Assembly (NCBI GenBank): GCA_964655355.1
Contig: CAZZMD010000016.1
Location: 1 to 64,000 of the forward strand
Source: CALGDE01 sp964655355
GTDB lineage: Bacteria; Cyanobacteriota; Cyanobacteriia; CACIAM-69d
DNA: 64,000 bases
Reading direction: 5' to 3'
Part shown: piece after piece, positions 42,144-51,705 of the stretch
How the letters are laid out: the number at the start of each line of letters is the position of its first letter
How positions within the stretch are numbered: position 1 is the first letter of the stretch
Made by a program: the position numbers and the translations under genes
Notes under the pieces: generated by a model
What the model was told of the DNA's origin: nothing
The model's database searches: none
Seen by the model: the letters and a program-made list of their open reading frames with translations, nothing else

Positions 42144-45100
42144 ATGACTGTTGATTTCCCGAATTTTCTAGGTCTCTCGACCCCGTCCAATCAGGTGGTT
42201 TCTGCTTTGGAGACCTTGAACAACGCAGGATTGGACCTGAGTCCCATTGAGATTGCCGGGGCAGCGGCTTTCCTACAGCTCAACCCCACCCTTGCGGACG
42301 CGACGGCGACCCTGGGAACGGTGTGGGAGCCTTGGCTGGCAGATCTCGGCACCCTGGATGCGGCGGCGGTTCCCCAGTGGATTGACCAGACGGCGCCCAC
42401 CTTGGTGGATGTGGCATTACGCCAGCCCGGGGTGCGGGATGCGCTGACGGGAGGGGCTTTGGATGCAGTTAGAGCTGGGCTGGGGGATAGTGACCTGCTG
42501 ACCGGGTTGGCGGAGGAGTTGGATGCCCAGTTGGCGGCCCAAGGCCAGGGCGATCGCCTGGTCATCATCGATGGCGGCGTTGAAAATTATCACGAGCTGA
42601 TTGCGGGGGTGGAGGCTGGGGTCGAGGTGATCGTGTTGGATCCCACCCTGGATGGGGTTGCCCAGATCACGGCTGCCCTGGATGGACGGACGAATATTGC
42701 TAGCCTCCATGTGCTGTCCCACGGGGATGATGCCAGTTTGAATCTGGGGAGCACCACCCTCAATCTCGATAATTTGGATGAATATTCCGCGTTGATTCAG
42801 TCCTGGGCACCCGCCTTGAAATCGGGCGCTGATATCCTGCTCTACGGCTGCAATGTGGGTGCTTCCGAGAGTGGGACCGCTTTTCTGCAACAGTTACGGA
42901 ATCTGACCACGGCGGATTTGGCGGCCTCCGATGACCTCACCGGCAGTGCCTTGCTGGGGGGGGATTGGGAATTTGAAATCAACTTGGGACAGATCGACTC
43001 GGAAGGGGCGATCGCCGAGCCGGTCCGTCAAAACTTTGCCGGCACCCTAGACACTGTGACAGCCGTCTCGACCGCCAGTGGGATCAACGGAGACACCTCT
43101 AACATCGCAGCGCTCATCGGCAGTGACGGAGGCGACGGCATCAGCCTGGAAGAGGCGGTGGCAGCGGCCAACAATACCGCCGGCGATGACATCATCCAAT
43201 TAACCCCCGGCGCAGTTTATACAACCACGGCGACGCTAGCAGTCACCGGCGCTGATAATTTGACCATTCAGTCCGGGACCGGGACCACCCCCATCGCCCA
43301 TAGCTCGAAAGCGAGAATTTCTGCCGCGAATCTCCACCAAGCCTTTCTGACGAGTGGGAGTGGGAATCTCTCCCTTTTCAACCTAGTGATTCGGGATGGG
43401 AATGCCGGAGGCGGTCGCGGTGGCGGCATCCGGTGGACCTCCAGCGGCACACTCAATATCAACCACAGTGTGATGACCGCCAACACAACTACGGATATTG
43501 GCGGCGCGATCCGACATGAAGGTGGGACCCTCAATATCTTCAATTCCACGTTCCACGGCAACACAGCGAGCAATGGTGGAAATGTGGTGAGTTCCAACGA
43601 TGCAGCCGTTGTCCTGGACCACGTCACCGCCACGGCAAACACTGCTGGCGCCAGCGATTTCCGCTTCTTCAGCGGCAGTTCGTTTGCGTCCAACAACAGT
43701 ATTTTAGACGGCTCATTTCAGACGGGTCCGGGTACGACCTTTCCGGCCATTAGCCGCAATATCTTTACCAGTGCTACCACGGGCATCACGCCCCCGAACA
43801 GCACAACAGTTGCTGCCGACTTTGTGGCCTCGGCCCCCAATACCGGTGTTGCGAACACAAACCTGACGGGGGTAGCGGTGGGCAGCGTCATTGCGACCAC
43901 CGTAGCAGAGGGGATCTTTGCCCCGGTCACAGCGGGACCGGCGATCGATAGTTCCAGCACCGCGACCGGCGACGACCAGGTTGGTAGCGCTACAGCGGGG
44001 GTTCGCCGGGACGTGGGAGCGGCGGAAGAGGCGGCGGCCAATGTGGCCCCGACGCTGACCGTTCCAACGGGAACCAACTTGCCCGAAGATGAGAATCCAG
44101 GTCAGATCCTGAACGACTTATTCGGCGGCCTTAACGTGACCGACCCAGATTCCGATTTACGGGTCGTGATTACCGCAACCCCTGAAGGGGGCGGCAGTGA
44201 TTTGGGACGCTTCGACTTTGATCCGGTGCCGACGACGATAACCGGCGACACCGACGGTAGCGATGGGACGTTGGACTTTACCGTGTTGGCAGGTGCAGGG
44301 GCTGATCCCGCCGCTCGCAATGTGGTGCTGAATTCGGTATTGGACACCCTGCGCTACCGCCCCCCGGTTAATTTCCCGAGCGGCATTGGCGCCCCTAATA
44401 ACACTGTGGGGATCAACGTCTCAATCCAAGAGACAACGGCACCGATGCGGACCGTCGCGACAGCGCCTGCCCCAGCCAGTCCAACAACGATCACGCTGAC
44501 CTATAACCGGCGAGCGGATACCGCGAATGTTGTTGCGGTCAACGGCGGCGTTGTGGGGGCAGCCAATAGCGACATTGCGTTGGGTGCGGTGACGACGACC
44601 CTGACGGATACGGATGGGTCTGAGAATTTCTTCGCGCCCCAAGGGGACGGGGACGGTACCGATGATGATTTGATAGGAGTCTGGATTGAATCCGCTAGTG
44701 TGTCATCCGCCGGGGTGGGCTTGAGGAATAGCGGGGTTCTGGTGGTGGATGGCAATGGAACGCCAGGTGATCCGTGGCTGGTGCCCCTAACCACCGCTGG
44801 CAGCCCGGTGACGTCAGGCACCGCTAACGCTTTATCCCTGCGATCGCCGGTCGATCAGACGATTGTTTTGAGTATCGGTTCTGCGACCCGCGATGGGGGC
44901 GATCTATTGGATGTCAATAACAATCCCGCCACCAATGGGGGAGACGCCAATATCGATAAGATCACGGTGAGTGTGGGGGGAAGCCTTAATCAGCGGCCGG
45001 TTTTGGCGGTGGCGGCTCCGTTTGCGGGTCCCGAGGTGCGACCGCCGGTGAATGAGGACAGTGGCCCCGTTGCATTTACAGTTGCTGAGTTGATCACCGA

Positions 45101-47693
45101 TGGCAGTATTACGGACCCAGATGTTGTGACGGCACCGGAGGCGATCGCCCTCACGGGGATCAACGCCAATGGCTTTGGCACCTGGCAATTTTCCACGACG
45201 GGGAGTAGTGGCCCCTGGACGAATGTTCCGGCGGTCAGCGATACGGCCGCGCTACTGCTCAACCCCGATGATGGGCTGCAGTTTGTCCCTAATATGGACG
45301 GCAACGGCACCGCCACCGTCACCTTCAAGGCATGGGATCAAACGGCGGGGAGCGCAGGAACAACCACGGACACCACGAGCGCCGCGGCGACCTCTCCCTT
45401 CAGTACCGATAGCAAGAATGGTCAAGTGACGGTCACGGCGCTGAATGATGCCCCCACCTTTACCGCCGCTGGGGGGAATCAAAATGTCAATGCGGGGGAT
45501 GGGGCGCAGACGGTGCCGAACTGGGCGACAGGTTTTAGTCCCGGTCCCGCCGATGAGTCTGGTCAGACGATCGCCGCCTATGATGTGACGGTGACCAGCG
45601 GTGCCGGGCTGTTTGCGGTGGCCCCGGCGATCGATAACGCCGGCACCTTGACCTATACCCCGGTCGGCGCCGTGGGCGCTACCAGCAACGCCACCGTATC
45701 CGTTGTGGTCCGGGATAGTGGTCCAAATAGTCCGGCGGGGAATGTCAACGAAAGTACCGCCCAAACTTTCCTCATCACCGTCAATCCCATGGGGACCGTT
45801 GCTGCGCCGCCGGTGGCGAATGATGACCTCGCCACGGCGATCGAGGGTGCGGCGACCTTGATTGATGTGCTGAGCAACGATACCGATCCCAATAACAATA
45901 TCGCCGCCAATACGGTTGCCATTTCTACCCCCCCTAGCGCTGGTGGTACCGCCGCAGTCAATAGCAGCGGGCAAGTGCTTTACACCCCGCGCACGACGGG
46001 GCCTTTCCCCTACACCGACACCTTCCAATACACGGTAAGTGATACCGGCGGATTGCCCGCTGCCACTCCGGCCACGGTCACCGTGACGGTCAACCCGGCC
46101 CCGGTCCCTGCCCCCACGCCGGTCCTACCGCCGCCGGCACCAACACCCACCCCCGCACCGCCCCCGCCACCGGCTCCCGCACCGAGCCCTGGCCCCGCAC
46201 CGCCACCGGTTCCGTCTCCGGCGGATATTAATGTTGTGGATCCCGGTGGCAATGGTTTGGCCGACACCACCATTGATCTTGGCCTGATTCCGGCGGGGCA
46301 GACCGTTCCGATTCCCGTCGTGGTGCAGAATACGGGGCAACAGCCGTTGTCATTCTTAGAAGTAAAACTACCGCCCGGCTATCAATTGACCAATCAGTTT
46401 TTGCCGCCGATCGCCCCGGGTGAAAGTACGACGCTGGTTCTGGAGTTATTCTCCAATACCTTTGGGGAGTTCGCCGGGCCGCTGGAGTTGATTACGAACG
46501 ATCCCGATGAACAGTCGGTGGTGGTTAACTTGGCGGGCACGGTCTTCCTCTCGGTGGACAGCCCGACGCCGGTTGTTCCCGGTCCCCCTGGGGCCCCAAT
46601 ACCGGGCACTCCCACCCCTCCCCCAGGAATGCCCGGAACCCCCGGAGCACCGGGGACACCAGGAACACCAGGCGTTCCCCCGTCTGGTACGCCGATTCCG
46701 CCGGGGGCACCCCAGCAGGTTGTGCCGGCGGTCAATGCGTTGGCCTATGACTTGGGGGTCTCCAATGGGGGCAATGCCCTGCTTCAGTATTTTGATGCGG
46801 ATTATTATTTGCAAACGAATCCAGCGGCTCAGCAGGCGATCGCCGACGGTAGTGCTCCCGACGCCCTGACCCATTTCCTCCAGGTGGGACAGTTCGACGG
46901 TGCTAACCCTAGCGCCCTCTTCGACGAAACCCTCTATCGCCAACTCAATCCCGACGTGGCGGCCCTCATTGGCACCCAATACGCCAGCGGGTTCGAGCAT
47001 TTCCTCCAGATAGGACAGTTTGAGCGACGCAATCCCCTGGTCCTGCTGTTTGACCCGGCATTTTACGTGTCCGCCAACGGTCTGCAGGGGCAGGTTGATC
47101 CCCAGGATATTGCGGGGGCCTTTGCCCATTACCGCACCGTGGGTCAGTCCCAAGGGTTGCGCCCCAGCCTGGTGTTTGACGAGGCGTTCTATGTCCAGCG
47201 TCATCCCGACGCGGCGGCGGCGGTGGCAGCCGGGCAGGTCCCCAGTGCCTTTGACTATTTCCTACAGGTGGGCTTAGCGGCGGGTCAGGTCCCCGTGGCC
47301 GGCTTTGATCCCGCCAGTTATCTGGCCCAAAACGCCGACGCCCAAGCGGGGGTGACGGCGGGTCAGTTCCGCAGTGCCTTCGACCATCTGTTACGGGTGG
47401 GGCTGCCGGAGGGACGTCCTCCCTTTGCTGGGCTATTTAATGCGGCTTTCTATGTGGGGACCAATCCTCAGGTGCAGACGGATTTGGCAGCCGGGTTAGC
47501 GGTGAGTCCGTGGGATCATTTCATCCAGATTGGGCAATTCCAGCAACTCCAGCCAGGACCGTCCTACAACGAAGGGTTCTATCTGCAAACCAATCCGGAT
47601 GTGGCTGCGGCGATCGCCCGAGGGGAATATGAAACGGGCATTGACCACTTCCTCGAGCAGGGGCGTTTTGAAGGTCGCATTGGGAATGCATAA
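42144..47693 (+). CDS. giant multidomain DUF4347 surface/adhesin-like protein
   Basis: 1849 residues. In order: helical leader (1-130); DUF4347 (about 138-300; LVIIDGGVENYHELIAGV, LHVLSHGDDASLNLG with His193, LLYGCNVGASESG with Cys236); parallel beta-helix with a SLEEAVAAANNTAGDD opening (about 320-640); cadherin/Ig-like blocks (about 640-1305; e.g. PVANDDLATAIEGAATLIDV, VLSNDTDP); Pro-rich linker; choice-of-anchor-D-like domain (about 1350-1475); collagen-like Gly-X-Y stretch (GTPGAPGTPGTPG region, about 1480-1525); seven repeats of about 40 residues (about 1545-1849; e.g. FYLQTNPDVAAAIARG, HFLEQGRFEGR). No signal peptide; such proteins are often exported by type I secretion. Likely cell-surface; role unknown. 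Confidence 0.85.
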   Translation: MTVDFPNFLGLSTPSNQVVSALETLNNAGLDLSPIEIAGAAAFLQLNPTLADATATLGTVWEPWLADLGTLDAAAVPQWIDQTAPTLVDVALRQPGVRDALTGGALDAVRAGLGDSDLLTGLAEELDAQLAAQGQGDRLVIIDGGVENYHELIAGVEAGVEVIVLDPTLDGVAQITAALDGRTNIASLHVLSHGDDASLNLGSTTLNLDNLDEYSALIQSWAPALKSGADILLYGCNVGASESGTAFLQQLRNLTTADLAASDDLTGSALLGGDWEFEINLGQIDSEGAIAEPVRQNFAGTLDTVTAVSTASGINGDTSNIAALIGSDGGDGISLEEAVAAANNTAGDDIIQLTPGAVYTTTATLAVTGADNLTIQSGTGTTPIAHSSKARISAANLHQAFLTSGSGNLSLFNLVIRDGNAGGGRGGGIRWTSSGTLNINHSVMTANTTTDIGGAIRHEGGTLNIFNSTFHGNTASNGGNVVSSNDAAVVLDHVTATANTAGASDFRFFSGSSFASNNSILDGSFQTGPGTTFPAISRNIFTSATTGITPPNSTTVAADFVASAPNTGVANTNLTGVAVGSVIATTVAEGIFAPVTAGPAIDSSSTATGDDQVGSATAGVRRDVGAAEEAAANVAPTLTVPTGTNLPEDENPGQILNDLFGGLNVTDPDSDLRVVITATPEGGGSDLGRFDFDPVPTTITGDTDGSDGTLDFTVLAGAGADPAARNVVLNSVLDTLRYRPPVNFPSGIGAPNNTVGINVSIQETTAPMRTVATAPAPASPTTITLTYNRRADTANVVAVNGGVVGAANSDIALGAVTTTLTDTDGSENFFAPQGDGDGTDDDLIGVWIESASVSSAGVGLRNSGVLVVDGNGTPGDPWLVPLTTAGSPVTSGTANALSLRSPVDQTIVLSIGSATRDGGDLLDVNNNPATNGGDANIDKITVSVGGSLNQRPVLAVAAPFAGPEVRPPVNEDSGPVAFTVAELITDGSITDPDVVTAPEAIALTGINANGFGTWQFSTTGSSGPWTNVPAVSDTAALLLNPDDGLQFVPNMDGNGTATVTFKAWDQTAGSAGTTTDTTSAAATSPFSTDSKNGQVTVTALNDAPTFTAAGGNQNVNAGDGAQTVPNWATGFSPGPADESGQTIAAYDVTVTSGAGLFAVAPAIDNAGTLTYTPVGAVGATSNATVSVVVRDSGPNSPAGNVNESTAQTFLITVNPMGTVAAPPVANDDLATAIEGAATLIDVLSNDTDPNNNIAANTVAISTPPSAGGTAAVNSSGQVLYTPRTTGPFPYTDTFQYTVSDTGGLPAATPATVTVTVNPAPVPAPTPVLPPPAPTPTPAPPPPPAPAPSPGPAPPPVPSPADINVVDPGGNGLADTTIDLGLIPAGQTVPIPVVVQNTGQQPLSFLEVKLPPGYQLTNQFLPPIAPGESTTLVLELFSNTFGEFAGPLELITNDPDEQSVVVNLAGTVFLSVDSPTPVVPGPPGAPIPGTPTPPPGMPGTPGAPGTPGTPGVPPSGTPIPPGAPQQVVPAVNALAYDLGVSNGGNALLQYFDADYYLQTNPAAQQAIADGSAPDALTHFLQVGQFDGANPSALFDETLYRQLNPDVAALIGTQYASGFEHFLQIGQFERRNPLVLLFDPAFYVSANGLQGQVDPQDIAGAFAHYRTVGQSQGLRPSLVFDEAFYVQRHPDAAAAVAAGQVPSAFDYFLQVGLAAGQVPVAGFDPASYLAQNADAQAGVTAGQFRSAFDHLLRVGLPEGRPPFAGLFNAAFYVGTNPQVQTDLAAGLAVSPWDHFIQIGQFQQLQPGPSYNEGFYLQTNPDVAAAIARGEYETGIDHFLEQGRFEGRIGNA

Positions 47694-47706
47694 CGGTTGA
47701 CTTTCA

Positions 47707-47743
47707 GGCAAGGTTTTCGTATAAAAATTGAAAAAACCTTGCC
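47707..47743. terminator. hairpin after giant gene
   Basis: GGCAAGGTTTT (47707-47717) and AAAACCTTGCC (47733-47743) form an 11-bp perfect stem 14 bp after the stop. No T run follows on the plus strand, so it may instead protect the transcript end. Confidence 0.55.
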
Positions 47744-47869
47744 GGTGCAATGGTATATGTTTGCCCCCGGTGAGATTAAGGTTTATCTGGGTTAGCCTTG
47801 CCTCCCTGACTGGCAGGAACTCAGCTCAAAAATCGGTTTTAACAACGCTAACGTTAGAGGAGTTGCGCC

Positions 47870-48151
47870 GTGTCCGTTGAAATTCTGACTCGCCAGGAAA
47901 CCATCCGTAAACATGCCCCGAATTACAAGGTGCTGTTGCACAATGATGACTTCAACAGCATGGAGTATGTGGTGCAGACGCTGATGCAAACGGTGTCGAG
48001 TCTGACCCAGCCCCAGGCGGTTGACATCATGATGGAAGCCCACAATAGTGGTCTTGCGTTGGTGATTACCTGCGCCCAGGAGCATGCCGAGTTTTATTGT
48101 GAAATGCTCCGCAACCATGGTCTCAGCGCCACGATGGAGCCCGACGAATAG
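47870..48151 (+). CDS. clpS: ATP-dependent Clp protease adaptor ClpS
   Basis: 93 residues from GTG, with AGAGGAG upstream. It delivers N-degron proteins to the ClpC/ClpA ATPase. The N-terminal peptide (VEILTRQETIRKHAPNYKVL) is followed by the conserved LLHNDDFNSMEYVVQTLM; the binding-pocket region (MMEAHNSGLALVITCAQEHA) is intact. Cyanobacteria have two ClpS paralogues; which one this is cannot be settled here. Confidence 0.94.
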   Translation: MSVEILTRQETIRKHAPNYKVLLHNDDFNSMEYVVQTLMQTVSSLTQPQAVDIMMEAHNSGLALVITCAQEHAEFYCEMLRNHGLSATMEPDE

Positions 48152-48171
48152 TTTGATTTTTCCTTGCTGGG

Positions 48172-48210
48172 GGCGAGAGCGGGGACAAACCGTCTGCCCC
48201 CTCGCCTTTT
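48172..48210 (+). terminator. intrinsic terminator after clpS
   Basis: GGCGAG...GGGG pairs with CCCC...CTCGCC (48172-48206), followed by TTTT. It sits between convergent clpS and the amidohydrolase gene. Confidence 0.65.
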
Positions 48211-48214
48211 ATGG

Positions 48215-49477
48215 TTAAGCGTTGGGCGTCTTCTCAGCGTTACAGAAGGTTTCAACGCAGCGGGCAAAGATTTCCACCCCTCGCACCAATACCGATTCAT
48301 CGAAGTTAAAGCGGGGATGGTGGTGGGGATAGGCGAGCCCTTTCTCGGGATTCGCAGAGCCCAGGAAAAAGTAGCAGCCCGGCACCGACTGGAGAAAGTA
48401 GGACATATCTTCACCGCCCATGGTCTGACAGTCCGGAACAATCCCCATAGGCGTCTCCACCACCTCTTCAGCGATGCTGCGCACCAGGGCGGCGATCGCC
48501 GGATCATTCACGGTGGCGGGATAGAGGCGCTTGTAGTCCAGACTATAGGTTGCGCCGTGCATCTGGCAGGTATGGTCAATAATCTGGTCAACCCGGTGCT
48601 CGATCGCCCCCACCAGCTTGGGATTGAAATAGCGCACCGTCCCGCTGAGCTGGGCACTGTCGGCAATAACATTTAGGGCCGTGCCCGCCTGAAAGGTTCC
48701 CACCGTCACCACCGCCGCATCGATGGGATCGACGTTACGGGCAACGATGGTTTGCAGGGCGGTGACCACCTGGGACGCCACCACAATGGAATCCACCGTT
48801 TGGTGAGGCAGCGCCCCGTGGCCGCCCTTCCCAGAAATATTGAGATCGAAAGTCTCCACCGCCGCCATCAGCGGTCCCGGTCGTACGCCCACCGTCCCTA
48901 CGGGCAAATTATTCCAAATATGCAGCCCCACGATCGCATCCACATCGGGCGATTTCAACACCCCCGCCTCAATCATCGGCGCTGCGCCCCCGGGTCCCTC
49001 CTCCGCCGGCTGAAAAATCACCTTAACGGTGCCCGAAAAACTATCACGATGCTCCGAAAGATACTTCACCGTGCCCAGGGCGATCGCCACATGGCCATCG
49101 TGACCACAGGCGTGCATTTTGCCCTCATGGCGTGATCGATACCACACGTCATTGCGCTCCTGCACCGGCAGCGCATCCATATCCGCCCGAATGGCTAGCA
49201 CCGGGGGCTTGTCGCGATCAGGCGACACCGGTCGCGTCCCATGGATCAGGGCCACAATACCCGTGGTGGCAATGCCCGTTTCGTGCTCCACGCCCCAGTG
49301 GGTCAGCTTATGGCTAATAAATTGCGCCGTTAAATCCTCACGGAACCCCAGCTCCGGGTACTGATGCAAATGGCGACGCCATTCTAATAACTTGGGATGG
49401 AGCGATCGCACCGCTGGACGCACGCGATCGGCCGGTTGGACCTCATCCAAGGGCACATCAGGAACAGTGGAAACCAT
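48215..49477 (-). CDS. M20D amidohydrolase (N-acyl amino acid / IAA-amino acid hydrolase type)
   Basis: 420 residues. Metal-binding motifs are HACGHDGHVAIALGTVKYL and the EEGPGGAAPMIEAG block; IRADMDALPVQE and PHQTVDSIVVASQVVTALQT are typical of the IAA-amino acid hydrolase/hippurate hydrolase group. It cleaves amide bonds of N-acylated amino acids in the cytoplasm. The actual substrate is not known; cyanobacterial members are annotated simply as amidohydrolases. The first 30 residues are extra to the catalytic domain. Confidence 0.92.
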   Translation of the reverse strand: MVSTVPDVPLDEVQPADRVRPAVRSLHPKLLEWRRHLHQYPELGFREDLTAQFISHKLTHWGVEHETGIATTGIVALIHGTRPVSPDRDKPPVLAIRADMDALPVQERNDVWYRSRHEGKMHACGHDGHVAIALGTVKYLSEHRDSFSGTVKVIFQPAEEGPGGAAPMIEAGVLKSPDVDAIVGLHIWNNLPVGTVGVRPGPLMAAVETFDLNISGKGGHGALPHQTVDSIVVASQVVTALQTIVARNVDPIDAAVVTVGTFQAGTALNVIADSAQLSGTVRYFNPKLVGAIEHRVDQIIDHTCQMHGATYSLDYKRLYPATVNDPAIAALVRSIAEEVVETPMGIVPDCQTMGGEDMSYFLQSVPGCYFFLGSANPEKGLAYPHHHPRFNFDESVLVRGVEIFARCVETFCNAEKTPNA

Positions 49478-49801
49478 AAATCAAACCTAGGGCAGGAACG
49501 GACACAAACAACAGAGCCGAAGCACGGCTTCAAAGCGGTCATATAGTGTAGCGTAGACGACATTTTGAGGATTGGTGGCGCGTCTCCCATGCCGCCCCCA
49601 TCAGGATCAGAATTCCCCCAGCTCCCTTTCAAATACCAATTTCAAATATCTTTCAAATACTAATTATCTTTCTGAAATGAGCATCTCAGAGCATCCAGCT
49701 CCTTCAAGGATCCAATAGCCATAGGGGACTCAATATATTCAATGCAATATCAACGCTTTGCCAGCCTGACCGATCCCCTCGCCAAGCACGCCCTATCCCC
49801 T
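49478..49801. other. 324-bp intergenic region
   Basis: Contains repeated TTTCAAATA-type steps near 49627-49660. No gene or terminator could be supported. Confidence 0.45.
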
Positions 49802-50635
49802 TTAAATCGGCTCATGCTCCACCACAAAAACATTGGAATATAAATTTGCGATAATCTGCTTGCCTTGCTGGGTCAACCGTAGATATTGCAACGCATCTTT
49901 CACATAAGGATAAACCCCACTCCAGTAAAACTTGGGGTAATTCCGCCGCAAATCACCGGGGTGACGATACTGAAGATACTGATTCATCCCGGTTTCTTCA
50001 AATTCATAGTACAGGGCACTAATTTTATTGAGATATCGGGGGTCGCTGAGCTGGCCAATGAGATCCGACGCCCGCACCATCCCCGCATAACTCATCGTCT
50101 CCTGGTGATCCTCCTCATTCGGCACCGGGAAACGGGTCAACTCAATATTGCGCTTGATCATCTCCGCATCGATCAGGCGATGTCCCCCAAAGCGTTCTTC
50201 CACAAATAACTTCGCCCGGTCCACATGGTAGGGCGTCAAACTGGCATCGGACGCGCCAGGGGGAAGTCGCACACGCTCCCCATCCTCCCCCGTCGCATAA
50301 AGTCCCTTACTGTCATCCCGACAGACCCCTTTGACATAACCGATGTCATGGCACAACAGGGAAATGATGAAGTGTAGCCAATCCTCCGGCGACACTCCCC
50401 CATCCCGAATATGCTTTCCCCGCACCACCTCTTGACCTACAAGGGTGACCAGGATCGTGTGCTCCACGTTGTGATAGAGCGCATCACTGTTCGCAATATT
50501 TTCCAGGGCCATACTGCTGGCCCATCCCAAAATATCCTCATATTCCGTCTTCCAGCCCCCATAGGTGCGTTGATACCCATCCTTGACCCGCGCAACGAAG
50601 GCATCGATTAAGATTTCGGTGGCGTTAAATAACAT
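49802..50635 (-). CDS. HD-domain protein
   Basis: 277 residues from the ATG at 50635 (MLFNATEILIDAFVARVKDG); the frame is open to 50752 but the extra part looks unstructured. HD superfamily pattern: YHNVEHTILVTLVGQEV, FIISLLCHDIGYVKGVCRDD (the HD pair), then AEMIKRNIELTRFPVP and MVRASDLIGQLSDPRYLNKI with a further His/Asp. These metal-dependent phosphohydrolases act on nucleotides or cyclic nucleotides; the substrate is unknown. The family is frequent in cyanobacteria. Confidence 0.8.
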   Translation of the reverse strand: MLFNATEILIDAFVARVKDGYQRTYGGWKTEYEDILGWASSMALENIANSDALYHNVEHTILVTLVGQEVVRGKHIRDGGVSPEDWLHFIISLLCHDIGYVKGVCRDDSKGLYATGEDGERVRLPPGASDASLTPYHVDRAKLFVEERFGGHRLIDAEMIKRNIELTRFPVPNEEDHQETMSYAGMVRASDLIGQLSDPRYLNKISALYYEFEETGMNQYLQYRHPGDLRRNYPKFYWSGVYPYVKDALQYLRLTQQGKQIIANLYSNVFVVEHEPI

Positions 50636-51081
50636 AGCTGGCGTCGGGGGCGGGCATTGGGGCGGGGTAGAGAGGGCAAGGAAAAAACAAGGGCGCTGAA
50701 CGACTCGGGGTGCGATCGCCCAGTGAACGAATGGAACGGCAGTTCCCCCCATCCCAGTGTATGGGATGAGTCACTCGTTCTAGTTTATCCAGGGAGATCG
50801 GGGATAGGCTAGCGGGCCAAAATCAGGCGGCAATGATGGACTGGTGGACTGGTTTATAAAACTGTCGTTCTAGGGCACCCATTTTTTAGAGCATCAATCA
50901 GCTATCAAACCGATCGCGCTCACTAGAAGACAGGATTAGTTCAATAACTGATCCGGAGACTGCTCCGAGAACTGCTCCGGAAACTGCTCCGAAAACTGAT
51001 CCGAATTGGTAATGATCTTATCCAAATCTTCAAATTAAACGCGAGTCCGCGCTCAACCACGGTACTAGACTGGAATTAGGC
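50636..51081. other. intergenic region with repeat array upstream of rnpB
   Basis: 446 bp between the HD-domain gene and rnpB, diverging. It holds the promoter(s) of both and the 60-bp tandem array at 50947-51006. No other gene was seen. Confidence 0.5.
50947..51006. repeat. five tandem 12-bp repeats upstream of rnpB
   Basis: Units: AACTGATCCGGA, GACTGCTCCGAG, AACTGCTCCGGA, AACTGCTCCGAA, AACTGATCCGAA. The core is ACTGMTCCG. The array ends 75 bp before the RNase P RNA 5' end. Confidence 0.9.
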
Positions 51082-51502
51082 AGAAGGTAAGCGTAGGTGG
51101 TTGCAAATGTGACTTCACCTATTGGTGATGATTTGCATTTGAGGAAAGTCCGGGCTCCCGAAAGATCAAACTTGCTGGGTAACGCCCAGTGCGAGTAATC
51201 GTGAGGACAGTGCCACAGAAACATACCGCCTGGCGCAGGTCGGGGATTCTACGGATGAGTCCGATCCGCGTTCGGTAAGGGTGCAAAGGTGCGGTAAGAG
51301 CGCACCAGCAGCATCGAGAGGTGCTGGCTCGGTAAACCCCGGTTGGGTGCAAGGTCGAGGGGCAAGGGTTGATCTTTTTCCCGCCCCGATTGATGAGTAC
51401 CGCTTGAGGTATTTGGTAACAAATATCCCAGATGGATAATCACCCCCGCGGCAATTTTAGGATTGCTGGCGGGAACAGAACCCGGCTTATGCCTTGCCTT
51501 CT
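51082..51502 (+). ncRNA. rnpB: RNase P RNA
   Basis: Catalytic RNA that matures tRNA 5' ends. Highly conserved segments are read directly: GAGGAAAGTCCGGGCTCCC, CACAGAAACATACCGCC, GAGAGGTGCTGGCTCGGTAA then ACCCCGG, and ACAGAACCCGGCTTATG near the 3' end. The 5' end AGAAGGTAAGC pairs with GCCTTGCCTTCT to close helix P1, which sets the ends to within a few bases. About 421 bases, slightly longer than the common 400. Confidence 0.95.
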
Positions 51503-51705
51503 CCTGGCTCCCGTGGATTAAGTAACGTAAATTTCACGTCACTGCCGCGCCGTCACTCCCTTGGCTTTCCCATGGAGAGTGGTATGGAGCACCGGTGATA
51601 GTTGAGTAGCGGCGTTGGGGCTGGGGCTATGCCGTTTGGAATATCGCTGGAAAGACGGCTCCCCAGGAGGATAAAAAAACTCGTTAGGTACAGGGTGTAT
51701 TATCC

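Noticed and set aside
45252..46028. 258-codon minus-strand frame within the giant DUF4347 gene
   Set aside because: Antisense shadow with Arg/Gly-rich, non-globular translation; no start signal.
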